This document shows positions 49,485 through 60,888 of a stretch of 64,000 bases of DNA, piece after piece (positions within the stretch are counted from its first letter, which is position 1; each line of letters starts with the position of its first letter). The notes beneath the pieces were generated by a model. That model ran no database searches, was not told where the DNA came from, and saw only the letters and a program-made list of their open reading frames with translations. Source of the DNA: Thunnus maccoyii (lineage: Eukaryota; Chordata; Actinopteri; Scombriformes; Scombridae). The position numbers were made by a program, and so were the translations under genes. Location: contig NC_056550.1 in the NCBI RefSeq assembly GCF_910596095.1, positions 13,069,501-13,133,500 of the forward strand, in the 5' to 3' direction.

Positions 49485-49700
49485 TTGAGCCACTAGGGGG
49501 CGGCAGAAACAAGTTATGGAAACAACAGTAAAATATAATAACCTTTTAAGTTGATATGGCAATCGTTAACAAACACTTGCTTATTAACACATCCAGCAGT
49601 TACAGAGCAACATTATCATTCATTTGAGGTCGTGTTTCTGTCCACTTGATGAATGTAAGTCTAACATTCACTCTCTTTTAGCTTTGTTTTTGGTCCGTTA
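49485..49700. repeat. Teleost dispersed repeat (CACTAGGGGGCGGCAGAAAC family)
   Basis: It runs 'gccactagggggcggcag', 'caagttatggaaacaacagt', 'acagagcaacattatcattc', 'gatgaatgtaagtctaacat'. I recognise the series as a repeat common in percomorph genomes. Confidence 0.6.
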
Positions 49701-51109
49701 ACTTACTCTGTTTTGTTGAATGAAACATCAAAAGAGAAATATATATGTGCGTTATGATGTTATAAATCAAAAAAAAGCTTTAATGTTCACTTCAAGTTTC
49801 TTGGTGATGTTTTCTTATCCTTACATTGCTGAAATGCTCTAATGAATAATCAATTAGGTGAAACTGTCCACTGGACTTTGTCATGTCGACTTTGCTGCGA
49901 CATTAAATCACCCATAAGTGCGGTGGTTGTTTATTGTCTTTATTATGGCTCATTATTGTCCATTTTATTTATGTATTTATTGTATTTATGTATTTAGGCT
50001 ACTTTGGTAATTTACATAACATGGGTTATCTCATTATGTGATGAATGTTGTTTTATAATAATATCACACAACCCAAATATGTAGATATTACCGTCTAATA
50101 CCCATTTTCAGTGTCATTTTAGACTGGTTTATACTGACGGCCATGCAAATCAATTAGTGCTCTTAAAGAAACTTTGATTATAAAACAAGAGGTCCAAAAC
50201 ACAGGTGATGATTAAACAATTTTGTGACTTTAGACATTCCTTTGTGAAGACAATGACAAAGAAGACAACCTTAATATAATGACGGAGTATATTTTTTAGT
50301 ATTAGAAATGCATTAGCCAGGCGCACAGGTAAATTTTACCTGTTGGCAGTTTTAGGTATCTAGCGACAGCTGGTGGTTCTACAGCGGTACAAATTAGTTT
50401 TATCTCCTTCACTCCCCTTTAAGACATGCAAAAATGGCAAAGCTATTGATTTCGCCCATCGCTAGTCATTGTTGCATTTGCAGCCCTGCTGTATATGGTC
50501 TGGTTTTTTCGCAGTAGCAGAACTGGTTGAGAAGACATTGTCTTACACAAAAGGGTACACACACACACGTGTGCTTTGTGACAAAAAATCTGAAATTCTG
50601 TCACCTCTGTTAGCTTGTAGCATGTTTTTTTGGTACCCCAGCGCTTGCTGAGCCCTACAGCACAAAGATGCTGCCTCCCTCCATGTAAAGTTCACCCCAG
50701 TCAATAGCTCCATCTGGAGTCTGTGTGGAGTTAAACAACTACATTAACTGCCTCTGGCATAACAAAACTGAAACTAAATGGGTTTTCTGATGTTCACACG
50801 TAATCCTTTCTTATCACATTTTACATTGCCAATTTAAATTGAAAGTAAACAACACAAAGCAAATAAGTAGCCGTGTTGATTAGTTACATTAAGACAGCTA
50901 TTCCCTTTCACAACAAACAGCCCAGTGCTTACATTACAACATTTAATTAAAACTGTATGAAAGGATATTACATGGATGTACCATGATACAAACAGACAAG
51001 GGGAGACTAAAAACTCATAAAGGCTTTAAAAGCTGACTCACTCATGGGCTGCTTCCCAACAGCCAGCTCATCACCAATACTGTAGATGCTGGCTGAGAAG
51101 GGGAAAAGA

Positions 51110-53390
51110 GTCAGATATTGTTTATTGTTTACTTGGATCCTCATCAGTTGTTACCAAGGCAATAACTACTCTTCCTGGGGTCGTTAAGAACATAAATGTA
51201 TACACATGATTTCACATACATGCATACATAATTACAATTACACCAGTACAAACATTAAAAAAAACAAATACAAATTCAACAAAACCATGTGAAACCCTCT
51301 CTCTATACATCTCTCTATATATGTATACATATACAATATATATGCATATACACACACACTTATTTGCACATACACTGTACATACTAACAAGCAGTATCTA
51401 CGACCACACTTACCAAATGCTTTGAGCTACAAATTTCACAGAACCAAAGAGAGAAAAAGTTAATAAAGTATGGCAAACTATTCCACTGAGAAATTACTCT
51501 ATACATAACAGTTTTTTTTTCATTGCATCGGTTCTGGGTTGAGGAATTGTAACATGAACCCTCCTAACCTGTCTTGTTTCATGGTTATGTCTGTTCTGAG
51601 AAAATGTTATTCTTGAGTACAGGCAGTAGGGTTTTTTTAAAACACACATATTCCTGAATAAAATCAGAAGACTGCGTATTAGTCTGTCCTCCACTTTCAG
51701 CCAGGCAAGATCAGTGTGTATTTGGTATATCTTTCTTCTTATTGAATACCTGAGTGCAAGACATACTGCTGCTCTATTCTGCACCAATTGAAGCTTGTAC
51801 AGCACTTTATTTGTTGCACTTGACCAGATTGCTAGACAGTAGTCAAGATGAGACAAAACCAAGGCTTGAATAACCTGCAAGGTGGTACTTGGTGTAAGGA
51901 AAGAGGAGCATCTTCTTATAACAGATATCCCTCTCCCCATTTTTCCAATTATTTTGTCTATCTGGTTCTGCCACAATAGTTGCCCATCAAGGGTGACCAC
52001 TAGTAGTTTATCCTCAGTAACTTGCCCTATACAGCTGCCCTTGATGGAGATGCATATATATATAGGTATATATATGGAATCATCAGCAAACACAGCTAAA
52101 CTGACTTTACTCAAAACAAGTGACATATCACTGGTAAAAACAGAGAAGAGCAATGGGCCCAAGCAACTTCCCTGGGGGACACTACACACTACCATTACTA
52201 CCATTAAAGAAAACCATTTGTGTTCTATTAGATAAATAGCTCCTCATCCAGTTAAGGGCTGAGTTATTAAAACCATATGCAGCGAGTTTCATTAAGAGCA
52301 TCTCATGGTCTATTAAATCAAAAGCAGCACTAAAATCAAACAGCACCTGTCTATCAACCACTGATCAGTCATCTGCATTATGACTGTGCTAAAGGAGTGA
52401 CCCTTTTTGTAGGCATGCTGAGATTCAGAATTAAGTTTATTGACAGAAAAATAATGTAAGATCTGATCAAACAGCACAGAAAGAATGCAGATAGGGCAGA
52501 TATTATCACCTGTAAACATGTCTGTCTTGTTTTTGGGTAAAGGAATAACTTTTGCTTTCCATGCCAGGGCAGACCACCCTCCTGTAAACTTAGATTAAAA
52601 ATATGGCATACAGGTAATAATGTAATGTATAATAATATAATAATGTAATAATGTAATATAATAATATAATAATATATAATATATATATAATAATATAATG
52701 AAACTGGGTCAGAAACCATTCCTAAGAGTTTCCCATCAAGGTTACCTAAGCCTGAGGAATTTTTACTATTCACATTAATAAGACATTTTTCTACTGTATT
52801 CACTTGAACTGGCTTAAAATCAAATTTACTCTTTCTGTTTTTCATAAGATAGTCATTGATTAATTGTTTTGAGAGTTTGCTATCTGAAATTGACATTTCA
52901 TTTTTTAGTGTCTTTATCTTTCCCACAAAAGATTAATTAAAATAGTTAGTAATATCATGAGGTTTTGTGATGAAGGTGCCATCTGACTCTATGAAGGAGA
53001 GTGTATTATCCCCAGAGCTACCCATTACATCATTTAGAGTTTTCCATGGTTTCTTTTCATAATGTTTCATTTCATTTATCTTATTCAGATAATACCTACT
53101 TTCCTTTTTCCTATTAATTTTTGTCACTTGCTTTCTGTGTGATCAGTATGACTTCCAGTCAGTTGTATTGTCAGACTTAATTAACACCATTTTCATTTTA
53201 TCCCCCTGAGCCATAAAGGTTTTCAGTTCCTCATCAATTCAAGCAGCTTTTCCTGATCTAACTGTGAATTTCCTAAGGGGTGCATATTTAACAGCCACCT
53301 CTAAAAAACATTTTTGTAAATAGTTCAAGTGCTGTGTCCACATTATTTATTGCACACACTTTATCTCATTGTACCTGATTTATGTCCCAA
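51110..53390 (-). mobile_element. Truncated non-LTR retrotransposon (LINE)
   Basis: On the minus strand, parts of ORF2 follow in order. An RT-upstream linker (KESRYYLNKINEMKHYEKKP, 53.1 kb) is followed by QHAYKKGHSFST (52.45 kb), LFDFSAAFDLIDHEMLL (52.33 kb), PQGSCLGPLLFSVFTSDM and FADDS (52.1 kb, the catalytic YADD-type box). Then come DKLLVVTLDGQLLW, MGRGISVIRRCSSFLT, LSHLDYCLAIW and LQLVQNRAAV down to RTDAMKKK near 51.52 kb. The 3' tail contains 'ggatcctcatc' and 'cttcctggggtc' (plus strand), a tail I know from fish LINEs. The endonuclease is absent, about 80 residues are missing after FADDS, and several frameshifts and an AT expansion interrupt it. It is in the CR1/Jockey-like group; the clade is uncertain. 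Confidence 0.85.
52615..52700. repeat. (AAT/AT)n microsatellite inside the LINE
   Basis: Runs of taataatata type units interrupt the LINE ORF2. Confidence 0.85.
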
Positions 53391-53547
53391 ATGAAGACAT
53401 TCCCACAAAAAGATTTAAAAGATCTTTGGAAACAACTTTAGGTCAGACAGAAGCAATGGCTGTATGAACATACAGACAGAGAGACTGATTTTGATTGTTA
53501 GCAGGGTGTGAACCACAGGGGAGCTAGGGGGAGCTTGGCTCCTCTTA

Positions 53548-54394
53548 CAGTTTTCTTAATTGCTAAGAAATATTTCTTGAAATTGTGCTCAAATTCCTAA
53601 AACTCTAAACAGAAATGCATAACTACTCATCTTCACAAACTTCAAACTTCCATGTCAAAACCAGACTCTCCTCTAACACAAACCACTTAATTCTACATCT
53701 AAACCAAACTTTGCCTGCAGACACAACACAAAAGTCATCAAATACACATAAAATAGCCATTACTTACCGGTGAGATCAATTCAAAACAGTACTGTGAAAA
53801 CCTGTTACCTGTTACTTACCCCCAAGACAACCTCTTCACATAATGAACATAATATAAAGACACAACACATGTATACATTTCAAAATTTTTAATTCCTCAA
53901 TGTACTGTAGTAACATAAAGTGAAACTGAGTGAAAAAGTGAATGTACTGTAAAAATATGCAACTGATGAAGAATGTAGAATACACTACAATAATTTCCAT
54001 GTATTTACCAATATAAAACAATGAATAAAAACAGTTTGTACATAAAGAAAGAAATTACATTTATTCTGCCTCAGGTCTTTCTGGATCCATTGTTCCAAGG
54101 CAAGTGAATTGACCCATGGCCTTTTTTTTTATCCTGATGTTCTGATTGTTGTGTGAATAATTTTGACTCTTAGTGTTTCTACCTGGGGAATTGTGTGTTA
54201 ATTAGGTTCCAGCTGTGATGACTTGAGTTAATGATATTGAATGCCAGTGCTTTCTAAATGAGCACATGAGTGAAAACAGGGGAATAGTGTTTATAGTTTT
54301 GGGAAATGGGTCTGTCTTTTGGTAGATGGCATTATAGTTTGGGGGTTCTAGTTAATAGGCACAGTTATAGTGTGTAAGCAATTGAGAAAAACTG
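53548..54394. mobile_element. Non-autonomous Tc1/mariner-like element
   Basis: It begins CAGTTTTCTTAATTGCTAAG and ends AAGCAATTGAGAAAAACTG, an imperfect inverted pair, each bordered by TA. It is 847 bp long with no recognisable transposase. It lies directly beside the LINE 5' side. Confidence 0.75.
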
Positions 54395-54746
54395 TAATAA
54401 GATATGAGCTCTCTGAAAACATGATTTGTGAAATTTTGGGGGGTCTCTAAAATATTGACAATATACTATCTTTGCCATGTATTTCTATTTTTCCATATCT
54501 TCATCATCATGGATAATGTGTAAAATTAGGCTATTTTTGATGTATGGTTCATGCATGAGGGTGATTCACCACTAATTTACTGTAATAAATATACCGGCAT
54601 GCATGCTATTCTTGCCATCACCATCAAAGTGTGGTAGGATAAACTTCACTCACTTACTGTAACTCAAAGATCAGGAAAAAACAAACTTTCTTGGTCCCAC
54701 TCAGTCTGAGCGCCGAATCACCAAATAATAATTCTCTATTTTGTAA

Positions 54747-54971
54747 TCAGCATACAGATATGTCAAAAAGAAAACAAGGAAGTTTACTCGCAAATTTTGG
54801 ATTATCAAAAAATCTAAGCAAATCAACTCTTAAGTCAGGCCTCTGTGGTGGCTTCTGCATGTGATGGGTGTTGATGAGGACTGGATCCCTTGTAGGCAGT
54901 TTGGCCTGTTTTTGTTGGTATTTACAATACTCATGCATGTCTGCTGGTTTGTTGATACATGACCCTTGCAT
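54747..54971 (-). CDS. Coding-like open frame, product unknown
   Basis: A 74-residue minus-strand frame, open further upstream, includes MHEYCKYQQKQAKLPTRDPV, then THHMQKPPQRPDLRVDLLRF and FDNPKFASK. It is low in Leu/Ile runs and rich in Lys, Gln, Pro and Arg, unlike the AT-driven junk ORFs around it. A second, related piece lies at 55003-55107. A donor-like GTAAAC follows GCGA near 54790. I do not recognise the protein. It could be an exon of an unannotated gene, a pseudogene or a piece of an element. Confidence 0.3.
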   Translation of the reverse strand: MQGSCINKPADMHEYCKYQQKQAKLPTRDPVLINTHHMQKPPQRPDLRVDLLRFFDNPKFASKLPCFLFDISVC

Positions 54972-55002
54972 TTGACGTCGTAATTGTACAGAGAGATGTG
55001 CT

Positions 55003-55107
55003 CTTCTGTATGTGATGGGTAACTTTAACCATTGTTGGTGCGATTCGATCCCTTATAGGCAACCTGGCGTGCTCTGTCTTTGATTTAATGTTCAGACATT
55101 TGTGAGT
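55003..55107 (-). repeat. Diverged second copy of the 54.85-kb unit
   Basis: On the minus strand this reads ARLPIRDRIAPTMVKVTHHI then QK, against AKLPTRDPVLINTHHMQK in the copy at 54852-54945. DNA words such as 'atgtgatgggt' and 'ggatcccttgtaggca' / 'cgatcccttataggca' line up. The two lie about 150 bases apart in the same orientation. Confidence 0.6.
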
Positions 55108-55109
55108 TT

Positions 55110-56860
55110 ATAGGCTGTTTTGCTATTAGACCTACCGTGTCTTATTTGTGCCAATAAACTATAGAATATAATTCATCACTCTGCAGAGTATACTGTGCCC
55201 TGCTTTAGTTGGTCGTGTTGTATCATACTGTGATGTTTGGCTTTGATACTCATGTGGAGGTTTGATGTGGTCATTAACTGATTATTATATATTAGATGTG
55301 CTGTATGTGTACATACTTGCTGCTATGAATGTTTCTCTGCAACAAGAGTCACAGTCAGCCTTCAAGCACCCCCCCACCACCACCACCACCACACTGATTG
55401 TTAGTGTATTCAGTCCCTGACAGGATATAATGACCTCAACACAAAGAACCAGCCACGGAGACGGCACTTTGGACATCATCTCATTAATTTCTTTCTTTTC
55501 TCCTCCAATCAACCCTCTCCTTCTACACACAAACACACACAAAGCCCTCACTGTTTTCTCTTGATGATCTGAGATGGAGTATTGAATAGCCTTGGTTGAG
55601 AGCTCCTCTAACCCACAAACACCACACACATAAGACACACTCCTATTACCTTGAGAGAGTTCTCCAATCGATCTCTGCCAGCTTTTTGTCGTCAGCTAGA
55701 CGAAGTCAGTGACTGACACCACTCTGATACGGTCTCAGTCCACATGCCTGCAGAAAGGAAGCTTGATATAGAAAGACTGGCGGTGCATGCAAACTGTTTG
55801 AAGCCAGAGTGACTCATCTGAGCAAGAGAAAGAATGTGGCTGTGTCTTATTTTTAATATAATCGTGTAAAAGATTAAAGATTTCTTTTAAAAGATACTGC
55901 ATATTCTCCCCGTACAGCTAGAGCATGTTTATTGCTGATCACTTTTCTGTAAGAAATTCAAGTCTCACAGCTAAGCAAGGAGTACACAACACTACACAGT
56001 AGTTTATGAGGAAGCAATTTGCTGCTCAGTGTACCAGAATGCCGTCCAGATTTAACTGTAAAATAGAGGTCCACACAGCAAAACAGATAGATTTTCTACC
56101 ATAACTTTGATCAGGATGAGCGGCTCACTGATGACAGGTGTGCACAGACTTTTTCCACTTACACCTAAAACTGAGGATCCTGTAAAACAAGCACAAATCT
56201 CCAGCAACACCTTTGGTCCCACATTGTAAAAGTAGTGCGTGTTCTTCTGCAGTATATGTGCAATCAGCTGATGGAGTATTTCACAGTCCCATCCATACCA
56301 GTATCTGCTGTTTCACATCATTGATGACTTGCATGCCCAGCATGTGGTGAACATGGTGGGATGATGTAATTCTTGTAATGTAATGTATTCTTTTTTTTTT
56401 TAGTTTAGATTACACTAATCTATGTGACAAAATTAGATCACACTGTAGCATACGTAATAAGATTGTAAACACAAGACAAAGGGCACTTAAGGACAACCTG
56501 GGACCACAACACAGGAGGAATAGCACGTATATGTATCTGGCTTTGTGAAGACCCACTTGAGGAAAATCTAACCATCTTGACTGTACTGTGTGGCAGGTTC
56601 ATGTATGTTCAAATTAAATCAAAAGACAAAATAAAGATAAAATCCAAAATGGGGATAGACTATATCAATTTACTCTGCAGTTATTTCGGTATATGTAATA
56701 GAGTTTGATACTGAGAGATAATGAGTAATATAATACTGAAATTATTGGTAATTTGTTTCCAACCTGTTTATACTGAGGCTTCAGACTACTTTTAACTACA
56801 GGAAGTGTAGCTAATAAACTGGCTGCTAAGAGTAATTCAATAGTTCAATTATGTTTAGTT
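55110..56860. other. Intergenic stretch, no gene recognised
   Basis: It contains a short (CAC) run at about 55371-55392 and otherwise unique AT-rich sequence. Confidence 0.45.
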
Positions 56861-56864
56861 CATA

Positions 56865-57241
56865 CCCAGATAGCAAAATTGCTGTGGCTCAGATCCGGCC
56901 CACACCCGACACCTTTGGCACTTTCATCCGGTCCACATACCGCATGGAATGATAGCACTTGCGCGGTCCACTCCTGTTTCCCAGATCTGGGCCACAAGCA
57001 TGCCATATATCAACCAAGAACAAACCAGATAAATCAGAACTAGCCCACATCCAGAATACACATACCTGAGAGCACCGCATCTTTACCAAAAAAGGCCCAC
57101 ATTTGATTTGGGATATTTGGGCCATTTTTGCTTTTTTAAATGCGGGCCATTTCAGGCTCACATTCATTTTGTCTGGGCCAGATGAAGGCCAGTAGTGCCA
57201 CATCATTGCCTGAAGTGGCCCACTTCCGTATGCTATCTGGG
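56865..57241 (-). mobile_element. Non-autonomous DNA element with CCCAGATAGCA ends, copy 2
   Basis: CCCAGATAGCA at the left and TGCTATCTGGG at the right form an exact 11-bp terminal inverted repeat. The body is the reverse complement of copy 1 at 32622-32998, about 10 percent or more diverged. No transposase. Confidence 0.75.
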
Positions 57242-57837
57242 TATACATATATATACATAGTTACCAGTTTAACACCATTATCTTCGGCACATTTTCTGTA
57301 ATGCCAAAAGCTTTTGTTAGCCTGTTTAATTACAAAAATAAATTGTGTGTTTTTCTCAATTCTTACAAATGGGTTAATCTGTCAGAAAACTGAAAATCTG
57401 GTGTGTTTAAGGGATTTGTCCTGGTACAATAACCTTGAAAAAAGGTTTGCCCGCACTGGAGAAAACAGTGTAAATGAGTCGTATCATTATTCTGGCATCC
57501 TGAGTGCCACTACACACCACTGTCCCTACAGGGCAAGCCTCTATACACAGCTGTGTGGCAGTGTTTACTTTTATACTCACAAGTCTCATAAATCTGCCCA
57601 TTTGATCTGGTTAACACTTGTCAAACAGGTCCTATAAAGTAGCTACAAGACGTCATCAGTGACCCTTACTAACCCCCTCTGATTCTTTATACTGGCGGAA
57701 AATGCAGGAAAGGACTACCTGTACTAAACATGCATACATCTGCACTCCTGCACCTGTTCCCAGTTGGCCAAAAACTGCCACTGGTTGGTGTAAAGGTTGC
57801 TGGGCCCGGACATGAGTGTGGGGCGTTTCTTCTTAAT

Positions 57838-57842
<5 letters not shown>

Positions 57843-57916
<74 letters not shown>
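57843..57916. repeat. (TG)n microsatellite
   Basis: About 36 uninterrupted TG units. Confidence 0.97.
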
Positions 57917-57917
<1 letters not shown>

Positions 57918-58148
57918 CAGCCTGTTCTTAACGCTGCACTGACCTGGATGACAACAGCATGAAGCTAATGGCTTAAAAGTAGGCAGCTTTCCCAGACAAT
58001 TACCGTCAAATCTCTCCCTCAACGCGCAATCTCATCCTCCCTCCACAGTTTTTCCATTTCACAGTAATTTCTCTCCCTCCATCTCAGGTGCCCCTGGCCA
58101 CTATCAAGGTGATTTATTCCCCAGGCAGTATCTGGCCATCATTTCCTC

Positions 58149-58149
58149 C

Positions 58150-58198
<49 letters not shown>

Positions 58199-58214
58199 GT
58201 ACACACACACACAA
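58149..58214. repeat. (TC)n(AC)n compound microsatellite
   Basis: About 13 TC units followed by about 20 AC units with two breaks. Confidence 0.95.
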
Positions 58215-58439
58215 ACACAGTAGGAAAAATGTTTGTAGCCTATCACTGGAAGGCAAGCCATAAAAGCTTCTGCTGCTTAAGAAAATAATAGAGAAAGAGG
58301 GCTGCAATGTTTTATTTTACACCAAAAACTGGTTTTGGCTGTGAGGAGATTATACCCACCCATGGGTGGGACTTTTCACATCCAAAGGCGGGGTGACATT
58401 TTCCACACATAAATACTGACAGTGCGCCGACACTACATG

Positions 58440-58767
58440 ACCCTGAGTGTAACTTCTCATGAGCGCTTTTCCACCGTGCACTTCCTTCAGATTTAACCTG
58501 TGAGAAAAAAAACCCTGGGAAATCAAAGGTAAATGTCGAGTTTGGTGCCTGTGACTATGGAAATTTAAGCGTGCTGACATCAAGAGGATGCCTCGGGATG
58601 ACAAGGCAAGTGTGAGGCGGGTTTCCTTTAAGCGACGAGAAAGCGAGAAAGTTGATTTCGACATCAGAGGAGGCGCACGTTTCCAAAACTGCATGAATAC
58701 AGCGAGATACGCGCATCACTCCACCGGATAGTGGCATGGAGAGGATGAGGCGCACAGGAGCGCACAG
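58440..58767 (+). other. sstr5: Probable 5' non-coding exon of the somatostatin receptor gene
   Basis: A relatively GC- and CpG-rich segment ends in a consensus donor (CGCACAG|GTAGGT) at 58767. A TATA-like cataaata lies at about 58410. The next acceptor, a fine pyrimidine tract ending in ACAAG at 60867, lies 21 bases before the receptor start codon. The left edge is a guess. Confidence 0.45.
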
Positions 58768-59363
58768 GTAGGTTGAATCCCATCTATGAATGTTCACTTG
58801 GCCTTTACAAGAAATATTGTTTTAAGGGAATAAAATTATATTTGAACTGCTGCATTTTTAAGAAATAACCTTATATGTTCGGGAAAATGCTGTGAGCTTT
58901 AGAGTTTAATTTAATTCACATCTAATCAGTCAGGCTTCAAATGGTTGACGTGACTGTGGGCTATGACTGTTATAGTTTGGTGGACAAAAATGTCAAGCCC
59001 CATGCAGCCTGAAGGGGACAGAGGCTTCAAGTGTTTGTTTTCTCAACAACAAGCTGCGGGCTGCGCGTCACTCCCGTGTTTTGGAGAGCGGTTCAGTGAA
59101 TCTTCACGTCAAACCATTTATTTGTGCAACACATTTTCACAGCCTGAGGTTGCAACGTCTGACAAGTTATGAGATTATTATTATTTTAGGTCACCCACAA
59201 GGCACCAGGTGAGTATACATAATAGCTATCTCAGGCCACTCTCATGATCAATCAATCGGACATTTTATAGGCTATAGGTTAATGCAAGTTAAAGTGCTTT
59301 ACAGATGACTGACAAGCTGATAATAAGACAATTTTTTTTACTTTTCTAATAAAAATTAGATCA

Positions 59364-59416
59364 GAGTAGAATAGAATAGAATAGAATAGAATAGAATAGA
59401 ATAGAATAGAATAGAA
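59364..59416. repeat. (AGAAT)n microsatellite
   Basis: Ten tandem five-base units. Confidence 0.95.
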
Positions 59417-60888
59417 CAGAAAATATAATAAAAAATACAACAAAAACATAAACACCAAAATAGATAAAATACAATAACAAATAAAAAAAGCATATGAGGG
59501 AGTAAACGGTTTTAAATATTAATACAATTATCAAGTAAGATAGATAGTGGCATTTTAATAAAAAGCCAGGCTAAAGAAGTAGGTTTAAGGTTAAAGATAT
59601 CAACACTTAAAGCTGCTCTTACAATGGCAGCATGAATTAATTGTTAGATTACAAGGTGCCACTTGGACATTGCACTCATTTTAGGCTATACATTAATACA
59701 CTGTACATGTATGTCTGTTAGGGATACCCTCAAAGCCAACTTGAGATTCAATAAAAAACATTACACAGGTTTCACAGTTTGATGCAGTTTGACTTAAGAG
59801 ACATGATGAGAGAGGATTCCTTATTTATTCCTTATTTATTTCTTCTTATTTCTTCTTTTTTTAACTTTTGCTGTTAGTTTTTCTACTTGATTTAAGTAGT
59901 ATTTAAGTAACAATGACAGTGACCTCATTAAGATTAAGAGCAAATGTCTTAAATTTTAATAACATTCTCCAAACACTTTAGCTGTTCATCAAACCCAAAG
60001 CAAATGTGGTGAATGCTACCTGTTCAGTTGCATTACAGTGCAACTCACTAACAATTAGCAGTGGCATTAATGCAACAAAACACTGGAAATATGTGAATGG
60101 CAGCGAATGGATGCAGATCTGTATGCATAAGACATGTCTGCTCTTAAGCTTGAGCTTTAAAATTGCTGATACCCCAAAATGTATGATTGAATGAATGCAC
60201 AAGAGCAAAGACACAGCAAATGTCCGTACTTTGTGTACTTCACCTCCTATTGGATCCTAATGCAGAGTGGTATGAGGCTGCTCCGTAGCATTCTGCTGTC
60301 ACTCTGCACCAGTCATATAACCAATTTGGGAGACAAAGTGAAAAGAATTACTTCCTGCTGTGACTCAATTTTCAATTTTCTAATCAATTATGTATGCCAA
60401 ATATGTTTGGCCCAAAATCCCATTTCAACACAGTTAATATTATGATCATTTATGTTTGTCATTTTATCACTCTTCAGTGGTATAGGCTGCTTGCCACTTG
60501 GCTGCAGTTTTTTTGTTTCTATCTATTACAGACTTTAATTCAGTGGCAGTGAGAATACCTGTAACCTGCTCAACTGCTGCCTTCTTCTGAAGTGCAACTT
60601 CCCATTAAGAGAAATGGCATGTTGGCCTCTTGCCCAGACAATTCAGTGGAAAGTTTCTCTACTGTCCTGGTAAATATGGGCATCTTGCCCAGCACGCATG
60701 TGTTGCTGTGAGTGTGTAGGGTACAAAAGATGGACAAAATATAAATTCTCTGAAGCAGAAATTCACAGAACCTTAACCACCCACAATGCTGAACTCTAGT
60801 TTTTTTCATATCATGGATTATTATTAATTTAAAAAATTGTACATTTGTCTTTCTTTTCTCTCACAAGCTGTTTGTTACTGTAATCCAA

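Noticed and set aside
57687-58022. His-Thr repeat ORF
   Set aside because: It is a translation of the (TG)n microsatellite.
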